Source: Leptodesmis sichuanensis A121 (lineage in GTDB: Bacteria > Cyanobacteriota > Cyanobacteriia > Leptolyngbyales > Leptolyngbyaceae). Taken from it: a DNA stretch of 64,000 nt. A program made the position numbers and the translations under genes. Shown one piece after another: positions 39,011-47,045 of this stretch; within the stretch, counting starts at the first letter, position 1; each line of letters opens with the position of its first letter. The notes below the pieces were generated by a model. It made no database searches. It was not told where the DNA came from and saw only the letters and a program-made list of their open reading frames with translations. Location: assembly GCF_021379005.1 (NCBI RefSeq), contig NZ_CP075171.1, positions 1,860,001-1,924,000 on the forward strand. The letters are read 5' to 3'.

Positions 39011-39877
39011 TTATAGCTTTGAATGGCTGATTTGCGTGTTAGGGGTCGATCGCCCTTGAGGAAGAAGTTTAAGCACCTGTAATGCGATCGCCGCAAGTCG
39101 AGGAAACAACCGGGGTTGCAACAGGCGATCGTCAAATTGGCTCATTCGCCGTTCATTCTCCTGCAAACACATGGAAAACACTTTCTCAGGAGTCAGGTTA
39201 TCAATAAAGCTGTTAGACGAGGCTGCGGTAAAACTATCTCCTCCACTTCCCCCATCACTCCCAAAGGATTTTGCCAGATGCAACAGGGCACGGCTGTAAT
39301 GCCAGGAGGCATGAATTCCCCGGAACAGGTCTGCTCCCCAACCCTGTTGCATTTGGTGATAAGTTACCCAATTGACAAAGAACACGATATGCCGTGCTTC
39401 TTCATGCACAATGGCATCAAAGATGGTGAACAGGGACTCCGGGAAATAGCCGGATTGCCGTGCCAGCCCAAATAGACCAAAGGCAAAGAAGGAATCCAGG
39501 CATTCACCAAAACCAAAGTCTACAAACTCCTGTTCAGGCTTGGTCGGAACTTTAGTTGGAGTCGGTTCTGGAATTTCAATACCGTAATGCTGAATCAAAA
39601 ATTCCAGTAAGCGACCATGACGGCTTTCTTCCTGCGCCTGCAGCGCGATCGCCTGCTTGATCAAAGGATCCTGCACTGTTTCCGCGAAGGCATTGACCAT
39701 CACACCCGCCTGTTGCTCCGTTTCCAGCGCCACCCGCCAAAACGGAATTCCCCGTAGACGCGCCAGTGCTTCTTCATCCAACTCAGGCCAGGGAATAGTT
39801 TCCGGCTCATAGGTCAAGTGACTGTCCAAAAAGGATTGACAAAATAGTTCCTTGTGAGCCTCTGTTCCCAGTTTCAT
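39011..39877 (-). CDS. Ferritin-like diiron protein in the hopanoid operon
   Basis: 288 aa. A four-helix bundle is suggested by ALETEQQAGVMVNAF (about 50-65), LQAQEESRHGRLLEF (about 79-93, ExxH), FGECLDSFFAFGLFGL (about 122-138) and DAIVHEEARHIVFFVNW (about 153-169, ExxH). That is the usual pattern of four carboxylates and two histidines for a diiron site. Strong RBS (GGAGGAG). It sits between hpnI and hpnJ in the operon, a place where I know of no described hopanoid gene. An oxidase or oxygenase acting on the hopanoid side chain is a reasonable inference, not shown. Confidence 0.75.
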   Translation of the reverse strand: MKLGTEAHKELFCQSFLDSHLTYEPETIPWPELDEEALARLRGIPFWRVALETEQQAGVMVNAFAETVQDPLIKQAIALQAQEESRHGRLLEFLIQHYGIEIPEPTPTKVPTKPEQEFVDFGFGECLDSFFAFGLFGLARQSGYFPESLFTIFDAIVHEEARHIVFFVNWVTYHQMQQGWGADLFRGIHASWHYSRALLHLAKSFGSDGGSGGDSFTAASSNSFIDNLTPEKVFSMCLQENERRMSQFDDRLLQPRLFPRLAAIALQVLKLLPQGRSTPNTQISHSKL

Positions 39878-39978
39878 ACTTCTCCTCCACCGATGAAATA
39901 AACCTTGCTTTTAAGATCAACTTAAGGGGTGAATGAAAACTACTATGGCTTTCGCATTCTATCCTCTGCCTTCTGCCA

Positions 39979-41220
39979 TCAACGAGGACTGAACTTCACC
40001 CGATTTGAAAGCCTTGGGGTAAGAGGCACCATTTCTCCTTGGCGGGTGAGCCGGAACAGTTGACCGCGCCAGTGAAAAGTATTGCCCAAAAACCCATAGA
40101 TCCACAAGGCAAAACTGAGGAAATCCCGCACTGGGGATAGCCAAAACCAGGACTTAGCTACTGGATCTTGCAGGCAACGAACGCCAACAATCCAGGCCAT
40201 AGTTACTCGAGATCCCCAAGCCAAGCCCCAGAGCATCCAGCTTAGGAACGCACCGTCCGTCATAAGTAACAACACAGTACTGGCCAGCGTACCATAGCTA
40301 AAAATGAGTCCGACATATCCCCAGGAGCGGGACACTCGAATTCCAATGGCCCAACGAATTTGCCGCTGGAGGGCATTGATCAGCGTATCTTCAGGCAGGA
40401 TGTGATCCACGATGTACCGGGAAAGAACGACCTGGTAGCCCGCCTGAGCCGATAAGTGACCCAGTTGAAAGTCATCCGCCAGGAAATTGGCGATCGCTTT
40501 GAAGCCCCCAATCTCCTCTAAAACAGAGCGGCGAATTACGATCGTGGATCCCATCGCAAACTTTGCCCCCTCCAGGTGATTGCTGACCAATACTCCCGGA
40601 TGGAAAGCTGTCGGAGTATGGAGGGACTCGAGCGTAGCCACCCAGCCTTGAGGAATGGAACGGTAGAGACAGGTAATTACCCCAACCTGGGGATTTTTCA
40701 ATGGTTGCACCACCTGTTGCAGGTAATCTGGCCCCACTCGCACATCACTATCCGCCAGTACTAATACGTCATGACTGGCTCTTGCCAAAGCACTGGCTAA
40801 ATTATTCACCTTACGGTTCGTGCCCAGGGTGCGATCATTCACAATCAGTTGAATATCTACTTCTGGAAAATCGCGAATGATCTGCTTCACCACCTCCATG
40901 CTGGAATCATGTAATTCCTGCACCCCAAAAATAATTTGGTAGTTGGGGTAATCCTGTTGGCAAAAGGACGCAAGGTTAGCATAGGTCTGCTCATCAAACC
41001 CACAGATGGGCTTTAGAATACTCACCGGCGGATGAAAGTCGTGATCGATGCCAGCCTCCTGTTTTAGGAACACAACGGCGGCATGGATGGCATAGCTGTA
41101 GTAAGCGATCGCGGTCAGACACAACATCAACATCAGTGCCGCACCGTAGCCCCCTGCACTCTCCCACCCCATTTCTGGAGTTAGTCCTAAATCACATAAG
41201 GGGTTTAGTAGATAGGTCAT
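39979..41220 (-). CDS. hpnI: Hopanoid N-acetylglucosaminyltransferase HpnI (GT2, ceramide-glucosyltransferase-like)
   Basis: About 413 aa. An N-terminal membrane segment (residues 25-55) is followed by a GT2 domain with PPVSILKPICGFDEQTYANL, NDRTLGTNRKVNNL, LVLADSDVRVGP (DxD-like) and the Q-x-x-R-W motif in RQIRWAIGIRVSR. Membrane segments follow. The family resembles ceramide glucosyltransferase, and HpnI adds N-acetylglucosamine to bacteriohopanetetrol. I start at the ATG at 41220; a TTG at 41238 is also in frame. It is the first gene of the operon. The squalene-hopene cyclase and hpnH/hpnG are not in the window. Confidence 0.88.
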   Translation of the reverse strand: MTYLLNPLCDLGLTPEMGWESAGGYGAALMLMLCLTAIAYYSYAIHAAVVFLKQEAGIDHDFHPPVSILKPICGFDEQTYANLASFCQQDYPNYQIIFGVQELHDSSMEVVKQIIRDFPEVDIQLIVNDRTLGTNRKVNNLASALARASHDVLVLADSDVRVGPDYLQQVVQPLKNPQVGVITCLYRSIPQGWVATLESLHTPTAFHPGVLVSNHLEGAKFAMGSTIVIRRSVLEEIGGFKAIANFLADDFQLGHLSAQAGYQVVLSRYIVDHILPEDTLINALQRQIRWAIGIRVSRSWGYVGLIFSYGTLASTVLLLMTDGAFLSWMLWGLAWGSRVTMAWIVGVRCLQDPVAKSWFWLSPVRDFLSFALWIYGFLGNTFHWRGQLFRLTRQGEMVPLTPRLSNRVKFSPR

Positions 41221-41455
41221 AGGAAACTTTATCAACAACCTTGTTCACTGTTTTCGTTTCATGGCACCCCAACTACTCCGCTTCTTCTGGGGAAAAGGTC
41301 AGTCCAGGAGTGACATTCTAGGTGAGCGCCACTCCAGTCAGGCAGCGATCGTGCGGCATACCAGGAATGGGGCGATTAAACAGGTGAAGATCAGATGAAA
41401 TTTCGCAATGGTATACCAGATGAGCAACAACAACAATAGGTTGCAGAATTTCATT

Positions 41456-41530
41456 TAACACCTTGTCCAAGTCCAGAACCGGAGTTTCTCTAGATGGGAA
41501 AACGATCGTTCCCTAGCTGGACTTGGTTTA
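41456..41530 (+). repeat. Palindromic dispersed repeat, copy E
   Basis: Matches copies A and B with small changes (one or two extra bases near the left end, and TCTAGATGGGAAAACGATCG in the centre). It lies upstream of the hopanoid operon. Confidence 0.8.
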
Positions 41531-41631
41531 GAAACGTAAAAGCTCTCGCGTTGCTGATTGGTGGGGTGTCATCCTAAGCTTTTGAGAAAATTTGCTAAAA
41601 AGTCCGCCCTCCTTAAGCAACTGAAAGACCA

Positions 41632-41661
41632 TAAAAAATCTCCCCTTTTTCACAAGGGGAG
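41632..41661 (-). terminator. Intrinsic terminator of the CTERM protein gene
   Basis: On the minus strand CTCCCCTTG...AAAGGGGAG forms an eight- or nine-base stem, directly followed by ATTTTTTAT. It lies 50 bp beyond the stop of the gene at 41711-42364. Confidence 0.85.
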
Positions 41662-41710
41662 AATTGATGTCACTAAACAGCGACTAAGCTCAGGAGTTCT
41701 CCTAACTTGA

Positions 41711-42364
41711 TTAGTCCTCTACGGCCTCAGTCATCGCATCTTTGCGTTTTCGTAGAGCGCCTACTCCCAGAGCAACCAATCCTGGTAGTAGAGCTGGGCT
41801 GGGAATAGGCACCGCCTCAACCCGGATGGTATATCCAGAAGCCTGAGAGCTTTCAAAAGCAAATAAAGCACCGCCTCCCAGGGTTGTGCCATTAAAAAAG
41901 AAGAGGCCGTTTAGGAGACCTGTTGCAGTCTGGAGGTTAAAGACCCCGTTTTGAAAGGTGCCAGTGTAGGAACCAGGGTTGAGAGCAAAGGTCAGAGCAG
42001 CAGTTACTCCATCAATGGTTTGAATACCAAAATCGATGAAGGGGTTCACACCAGCACCATCGTAAGTACTAATGGTCGTCCCAAGAACGGTGGATTGGGA
42101 CGTTAATGTGAGCGGCAGTGAACTAATGGTGATTGTGCCAGGGGAAATCCCAGTAAAGCTTCCGCTCTGGCTGGTAAGTAAGGAGGGGGAACCAAAATTC
42201 AGATTGCCAGTGGAACCGATCGTTAGATCCGGGATGTCTGCCTGATTCCCCAAAATGGTAATTCCACCAGTCAGGGCTGCAGCTTGCACAGGAAGATTAG
42301 AAAAGGTAATCCCTGTTGCAACAGCAACTGCAGCAATTCCTAAACTAATTGTTTTAGAAGTCAT
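41711..42364 (-). CDS. Exported protein with PTPA/PEP-CTERM-like sorting signal
   Basis: 217 aa. An N-terminal signal peptide (about 1-28, ending PVQAAA) and a C-terminal signal of motif, hydrophobic helix and basic tail (VPIPSPALLPGLVALGVGALRKRKDAM) are both present. The C-terminus is the PTPA-type variant of PEP-CTERM, which (cyano)exosortases recognise. The mature part (about 30-185) is rich in T, S, G and N and beta-prone, with no enzyme motif. Such proteins are exported, often surface or matrix components. No exosortase gene lies in the window. Confidence 0.8.
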   Translation of the reverse strand: MTSKTISLGIAAVAVATGITFSNLPVQAAALTGGITILGNQADIPDLTIGSTGNLNFGSPSLLTSQSGSFTGISPGTITISSLPLTLTSQSTVLGTTISTYDGAGVNPFIDFGIQTIDGVTAALTFALNPGSYTGTFQNGVFNLQTATGLLNGLFFFNGTTLGGGALFAFESSQASGYTIRVEAVPIPSPALLPGLVALGVGALRKRKDAMTEAVED

Positions 42365-43048
42365 GGTTGTACTGATCCAATGTGCGTGTGGTTCGATTGA
42401 AGAATTATTAAGAAGAACCGAAACAACAACAGCAGGTTTTTACACAAAGATATAAACCTGGGAGAGCACCATTGGTAGATGACCAGATTCTAAATTTTGG
42501 TAATGCACCAGGAGAATTAAGACCCTGCCAAAAGCGCGATCGAGAACTCTACACAGGCAGTAGTATTCCTCAAAGCTTCTGTGAGATCCATTCAAATTCT
42601 ATGTAGTTACACCGAAAGCAGGGATTAAGTGAATGAATCTTTACAGGAACTTCATAGAACTTTTCTTAAAACGGGGTTGATTATTCATGTAATTTTCTGC
42701 TAACGGAGTCATGAATAGGTTTGAAGCTGGTTGACTGACACATCTCCCGAACACCCGCAGCATCACCAGGAAATCAATTTCCTGGCTCATCGCCAAAGTC
42801 ATCTAAAGACGACTGGACAAGAGTTTCAGTCCATTTGCATGGACTTGCGCTGTTAGCCCAAAATTTATTTTGGGGCGGGTGGACAACAGAGACATAAGCC
42901 TTTCGGAACTTTTGTCAGTCAATCAGGATTTGAAGCTCTTACTCTACGCCATGAATCTGAGAAACTTGTAAAGATATCAGGCTATCCTCACAATTTCCTC
43001 AGATTTTTCTCTTACTCTCTAGGTGTTGACGAGTCAGAGGTAGCAGGT
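42365..43048. other. Long non-coding region upstream of DUF2949-pfkA, with several hairpins
   Basis: 684 bp with no gene I can support. The part from about 42766 to 42880 has a run of hairpins: a perfect 20-bp palindrome (CCAGGAAATCAATTTCCTGG), GACTG...CAGTC, GTCCATTTGCATGGAC, and GCCCAAAAT...TTTTGGGGC. These could belong to a 5' leader or small RNA. Confidence 0.5.
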
Positions 43049-43258
43049 ATGGAACCGACAAAACTGGCCCAGTTCATGCACTTCTTGCAAGACGAGCTGG
43101 CAATCCCAAGTTCCGATCTGCAACTGGCGGCTCGGCGAACAGAACAAACTCCTGGACTGCTTCCTATTATCCTCTGGCAGTATGGATTTGTTAGCACGAC
43201 TCAACTAAGCCGTATTTTTGACTGGTTAGAGCAAGAATCTCAGGTTGAACTGCGATGA
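43049..43258 (+). CDS. DUF2949 small protein
   Basis: 69 aa. The pattern LAQFMHFLQDELAIPSSDLQLAARRTEQTPGLLPIILWQYGFVSTTQLSRIFDWLEQE, seen in parts, is that of the cyanobacterial DUF2949 family: a helical domain with a two-helix hinge around the LLPIILWQYG motif. Function unknown. Its stop overlaps the start of pfkA in an ATGA arrangement (43255-43258), which implies translational coupling and a possible role with the kinase. Confidence 0.8.
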   Translation: MEPTKLAQFMHFLQDELAIPSSDLQLAARRTEQTPGLLPIILWQYGFVSTTQLSRIFDWLEQESQVELR

Positions 43259-44322
43259 CTTCAGCAAAGCGATTAGCTATCCTGACCAGTGGAGGAGACT
43301 GCCCTGGACTGAATGCAGTCATCCGTGCTGTTGTCAGCCATGCAACTCTTTCTTATAACTGGCAGGTCTTAGGCATTCCCTATGCCACTCAGGGCTTACT
43401 CGATGGTCAGGCTATGCCCCTGAGTATGCACGGGTTAGACCTGCGGGGCATTGATCCTCTACTCAGTATGGGTGGCACCATCTTGGGCACCATCAATAAG
43501 GGTGATACCCTGGCGCGAGCGGATGAAGTGCTGGCTAATTATCAAGCATTGGGATTAGAAGCGTTGATTGGCGTAGGTGGAGATGGTAGTCTGGCCATTC
43601 TGAACCAACTGGCCGTTCAGGGAAATTGGCAATTTATCGCCATTCCCAAGACGATCGATAATGATGTGGCATTAACCGAGCGATCGATCGGCTTTGATAC
43701 CGCCGTCAACACTATTGTTGATGCTATTAATCGGCTGACCTTTACGGCCTCCAGCCACGATCGGGTCATGGTGGTGGAAGTGATGGGACGCACAGCCGGA
43801 CATCTGGCTCTGCAGGCCGGCATTGCCAGCGGTGCCGATGTAATTCTCATTCCCGAATTGCCTTATTCCGTAAAGGATATTTGCGCCCATTTAGCGGAAC
43901 TCCGCGATCGCTGGAAACGCCGCTTTGCGATCGTCGTTGTGGCGGAAGGCATTCATCCCACTGGCGATTACTCCCAGGGTGCCAGTGAAACACGACCGTC
44001 TTGCAGTATGGGACAGTATATTGCCAATGAAATTATGGCCTGTAGTGCCTATCCGGTGGATGTGCGTGTGTCCGTATTAGGCCATATTCAACGCGGTGGC
44101 ATTCCCTCCGCCCTCGATCGGCTACTTGCTGCTAGCTTTGGTAAAGCCGCTGTCGATCTGGTCGCCCAAGGGCAATCTGGCCAGATGGTGTCCTGGCAGA
44201 ATGGGACGGTGGTTCCGGTGGCGATCGCAGACGTACTGGCCCACAGCCCCTTCCTCGTCGATCCCCATAGTTCCCTGATTCAAACTGCCCGCGCTCTAGG
44301 AACGTATATCGGGAGTTTGTAG
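43255..44322 (+). CDS. pfkA: 6-phosphofructokinase (PfkA family, group III-like residues)
   Basis: 355 aa, glycolysis. LTSGGDCPGLNAVIRA is the nucleotide/phosphate start, GGDGS near residue 103 is the ATP-type motif, and PKTIDND near 125 holds the catalytic Asp pair. MGRTAGHLA near 181 and GHIQRGG near 282 bind sugar phosphate. The Gly in GGDGS points to ATP, while the Lys in PKTIDND is the PPi-type residue, so the phosphoryl donor is not certain. Translationally coupled with DUF2949 upstream. The stop codon overlaps a strong palindrome. Confidence 0.93.
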   Translation: MTSAKRLAILTSGGDCPGLNAVIRAVVSHATLSYNWQVLGIPYATQGLLDGQAMPLSMHGLDLRGIDPLLSMGGTILGTINKGDTLARADEVLANYQALGLEALIGVGGDGSLAILNQLAVQGNWQFIAIPKTIDNDVALTERSIGFDTAVNTIVDAINRLTFTASSHDRVMVVEVMGRTAGHLALQAGIASGADVILIPELPYSVKDICAHLAELRDRWKRRFAIVVVAEGIHPTGDYSQGASETRPSCSMGQYIANEIMACSAYPVDVRVSVLGHIQRGGIPSALDRLLAASFGKAAVDLVAQGQSGQMVSWQNGTVVPVAIADVLAHSPFLVDPHSSLIQTARALGTYIGSL

Positions 44323-44344
44323 AGACGTTCCGGCGGAACGTCTC
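44322..44344. repeat. Perfect palindrome at the pfkA stop
   Basis: GAGACGTTCC-GGC-GGAACGTCTC is a perfect 10-bp stem with a 3-nt loop that starts in the last base of the pfkA TAG. The same palindrome type is a common interspersed repeat in cyanobacteria. No T-tract follows, so it is a weak intrinsic terminator at best. Confidence 0.85.
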
Positions 44345-44404
44345 AAATACAATAGGGCAAACAAGGCGTAAATCAGAGAGATGATATGCCCTAATCCCCA
44401 ACCC

Positions 44405-46432
44405 CTAAAAAATGACGTCTAAATCCAACTGCCGCAGGTCAACTCGATAGAGGCAACCGTGATTCTGGTGCCAGGTGGAGATCGCAAATTCGTAGGGGGA
44501 AAGGGCTGCGATCGCGGTGGGATGGGCAGGGCCATGAATACTTCCAATCAGTTGGCCATAATCGTTCAACAAGGCGATTTCGCCATCTGCTGCCATCAGT
44601 AAGGAACCCCAGGTTGTGGCGACTACATATTTAGGCGTTATATCTAAACCGATCCGTTGAATCCGTAAGGGTTTCAGATCCAGGACTAAGACTGACTTGG
44701 GATACCGGGGTTCGAGAGCCAATAAGCGATACGGGGTGGAAGTCAGGCAAATCTGCTGCAGCGGAACGGGCAGTTGCAGGCTTCCTAAAGCAGTTCCCCG
44801 GCGGGTAAATCCCTCCAGTCGCACTCCGGTGATACAAGCTTCCCCATCGCTGACATGGGAAAAAGTGATGATATGGCGCGAATCTAATGCCAGGATTTGA
44901 AAACAGGGAGGAATGGGGCGAACGATCGCAGGCCGAAAGGGGAGAAAGGGCTTAAAGTTCCACAGGTTCAATTGACTCCCAAAGTGATTGGTCTGAGAAG
45001 CTACCGCCGCGATCCATTTTCCGGCAGGGTCGATCGCCACCTGTGCTTTTTGTGGTAAGGCGATTAGCAGTTGAGGTAGGGGGATGAGCGAACCATCGGC
45101 GATCCGTTGATCTGCTGCCTGCTGCCTGCTGCCTGCTGCCTCGCTCTCCTGAAGCTGATTCGTCAACAGGTCTAGAGTCAGGAAATAGACGGCTGTTTCA
45201 GTCACCGCAAAACATCCTTGAGGTCGGAGGACTAAATCCAGCACTGGCTCTTGTAACTGTACCGTGGGCCAGGGATCAGGAGATGAGGCGATCGGCTCAG
45301 CAGGTTCTACCCGATCAGATTCCTCTGCAATCAGCGAGTGTGGAAGGGAAAGATCAGACGCATCAGCCACAAAGGTTTGATAGCTAATTCTTCGGTCGGC
45401 AACCCGAAATACGGCCAGATCTGGTTTCTCGGCTATCACAGGACTATCCTGGTTGTTGGGCCTCATACCAGTTCGATTGCTGAGAAGGCCGCGATCGCAA
45501 CCCACCAGTTGCTGGATTTGCAGCTTCAACGGCTCCGACTCAATACATTGGAAGGGTACACTGGCTGGAGGTTGCCCTGGTCGCAAGAGAGCCGGAGCCG
45601 TCCACCCTAAACTCAGTTCCGGTTCTGCATGGACGATCGCAGTTTGTAAGCACTCTCGCATCTCTGCGGCTGACCGGAATCGACGAGCCGGAAGCTTTTG
45701 CAGGGCAGTGGCAATGACGGTTTTTAAGCCTGGGGGAACGGTATCTGGAATCTGGAGAGCTTGATTCAAGTGGGCTGACATCAGTTCTGCGGGAGCGCCC
45801 GAAAACGGACGACGACCCACCAGTAACTCATACAGCATGATGCCGATCGCATACAGGTCAGAAGCTGGAGAATACTGGCCATAAAACCGCTCTGGAGCCA
45901 TATAAGCGGGCGATCCAGTGTTGCTAAACTCTTCGTTCAATAACTCCTGGCTTAATCGGGCAATGCCAAAATCCGAAATTCGAGCCGTCCACCCCTCGGC
46001 GATCGCGGTCAGTAGAATATTTTCTGGCTTGATATCACAATGAACGATTCCCCGTTGATGAGCGTGTTCCAATCCTTGGAGAACCTGAGTCAGCAAGTTC
46101 AGTCCCTCCATTGGATGGAGACGAACCTCCTCATCCAACAGGTTTCGCAGGGTTCCGGCCTCACAGTAATCCATCACCAGATAGCGACTCGTCTCCGTTT
46201 GCTCTAAGGCTCGACAGGTGACGATATGGGGATGCTGCAACAGCAGGAGAAATCGCAGTTCCCGCAAAAACTTCTGGGTGGAAAACCGCTGCCGATCGAG
46301 TTCCTTGAGGGCCACGATCGCTCCTGTTTTCCGATGGCTGGCACAATAGACTCGCCCAAATTGCCCCTGTCCGACTAACCCCAGTAGACGGTATTTAGAG
46401 GGATATAACTCGGTACTCAGGGAAGTAGACAC
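44405..46432 (-). CDS. Serine/threonine protein kinase with a C-terminal propeller-like region
   Basis: 675 aa. The kinase domain occupies residues 12-275: GQGQFGRVY (P-loop), VALKELD (Lys), VHCDIKPENILL (catalytic loop), ISDFGIARL and GSPAYMAPERF. The catalytic loop is HCD and not HRD, a feature often seen in bacterial kinases. Residues 385-675 show repeated strands with WDxxP-like patterns and are probably a beta-propeller sensor. No membrane segment. Residues around 435-445 (EAAGSRQQAADQ) come from a heptanucleotide repeat. Signalling target unknown. Confidence 0.9.
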   Translation of the reverse strand: MSTSLSTELYPSKYRLLGLVGQGQFGRVYCASHRKTGAIVALKELDRQRFSTQKFLRELRFLLLLQHPHIVTCRALEQTETSRYLVMDYCEAGTLRNLLDEEVRLHPMEGLNLLTQVLQGLEHAHQRGIVHCDIKPENILLTAIAEGWTARISDFGIARLSQELLNEEFSNTGSPAYMAPERFYGQYSPASDLYAIGIMLYELLVGRRPFSGAPAELMSAHLNQALQIPDTVPPGLKTVIATALQKLPARRFRSAAEMRECLQTAIVHAEPELSLGWTAPALLRPGQPPASVPFQCIESEPLKLQIQQLVGCDRGLLSNRTGMRPNNQDSPVIAEKPDLAVFRVADRRISYQTFVADASDLSLPHSLIAEESDRVEPAEPIASSPDPWPTVQLQEPVLDLVLRPQGCFAVTETAVYFLTLDLLTNQLQESEAAGSRQQAADQRIADGSLIPLPQLLIALPQKAQVAIDPAGKWIAAVASQTNHFGSQLNLWNFKPFLPFRPAIVRPIPPCFQILALDSRHIITFSHVSDGEACITGVRLEGFTRRGTALGSLQLPVPLQQICLTSTPYRLLALEPRYPKSVLVLDLKPLRIQRIGLDITPKYVVATTWGSLLMAADGEIALLNDYGQLIGSIHGPAHPTAIAALSPYEFAISTWHQNHGCLYRVDLRQLDLDVIF
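45113..45140. repeat. Heptanucleotide repeat TGCTGCC x4 in the kinase gene
   Basis: Four perfect units of TGCTGCC lie in the linker between kinase and propeller parts. They are read in frame as AGSRQQAA-like residues on the coding strand. Confidence 0.9.
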
Positions 46433-46569
46433 ATGCGGTGGGGCGATCGCGGCACAAACAGTTCTCCATTGATAATTTCATAGCGCGTCCCTTGGCACTG
46501 AGGCAAGGCTTCCACATCGCGCACCGTCCAGCGAATCTTTTCAATGAAGGGGTGGGTGGTTTGGCTCAT
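46417..46569 (-). pseudogene. N-terminal remnant of a Uma2-family (DUF820) nuclease
   Basis: 50 codons from the ATG at 46569 to a stop at 46417. The sequence around HPFIEKIRWTVRDVEALPQ and RYEIINGELFV is the start of a Uma2 protein. It then ends abruptly (PRSPHRMCLLP), while the family is about 190 aa. The last 16 bp overlap the beginning of the kinase gene. This is a truncated relic. Confidence 0.6.
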
Positions 46570-46713
46570 GGCCGAGTTTCCCCAGGTTTCAATGGATAAT
46601 CCATTGTATCAGGCTCCCGCAGGTGACTCTGGCGAAGTGATATGCACTTGGAAGGAATAGAATTTGCCGATTGATTGCCCCTCACCCCGTATGACTCCAA
46701 ATTCCAATGTAAA

Positions 46714-46997
46714 GCCGAAAGAGGATATGCCTGTTGGGCTAGCACCACCACACTCTTTTATTTTGGTGACACCATCACTTCCGATCTGGTCAACTATGAC
46801 AGTAACTATCCCTACGGCAATGCAGCATCTGGGAATTAGAGCGCGATCGCGAAAATAACCTCCGGCTCCTGTGTGGTGGTTCGTCGTACGCTGATGCCAG
46901 GAACTATCGCTCTGCCGATCGCAACGGATCCGAGCGCGACTACCGTGACAACTACATCAGTTTTCGTGTTTTCTGTTCTCTTCCGAGGACTCTCTAG
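46714..46997 (+). pseudogene. Degenerate formylglycine-generating enzyme (SUMF1/FGE-sulfatase) C-terminal remnant
   Basis: The forward strand reads AERGYACWASTTTLFYFGDTITSDLVNYDSNYPYGNAASGN, in short blocks, up to a stop. It then resumes as NNLRLLCGGSS, RNYRSADRNGS and NYISFRVFCSLPRTL. This matches the family consensus EYACRAGTTTPFYFG...NYPYG...LRGGSW...CRSA.R...GFRVV. The N-terminal three quarters and the link between the two blocks are missing, so it is non-functional. Confidence 0.75.
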
Positions 46998-47001
46998 AGG
47001 C

Positions 47002-47036
47002 CAGATCTGCGACTTCTCGAAGAAGTCGCAGATCTG
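47002..47036. repeat. Perfect 16-bp-stem palindrome
   Basis: CAGATCTGCGACTTCT-CGA-AGAAGTCGCAGATCTG. It lies 9 bp beyond the stop of the 2OG oxygenase gene and 5 bp after the FGE relic, so it could end transcripts from both sides. Related palindromes are known as interspersed repeats in cyanobacteria. Confidence 0.9.
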
Positions 47037-47045
47037 AGCGATCGC

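Larger units (their letters stand above)
41221..41710. other. Intergenic region with repeat copy E and a terminator
   Basis: 490 bp between hpnI and the CTERM protein. It contains dispersed repeat copy E, a Rho-independent terminator for the CTERM gene and, by position, the promoter of the hopanoid operon. No gene. Confidence 0.5.

Noticed and set aside
47002-47036. The 16-bp-stem palindrome as an insertion-sequence end
   Set aside because: There is no partner repeat nearby and no transposase. It fits better as a REP or terminator.
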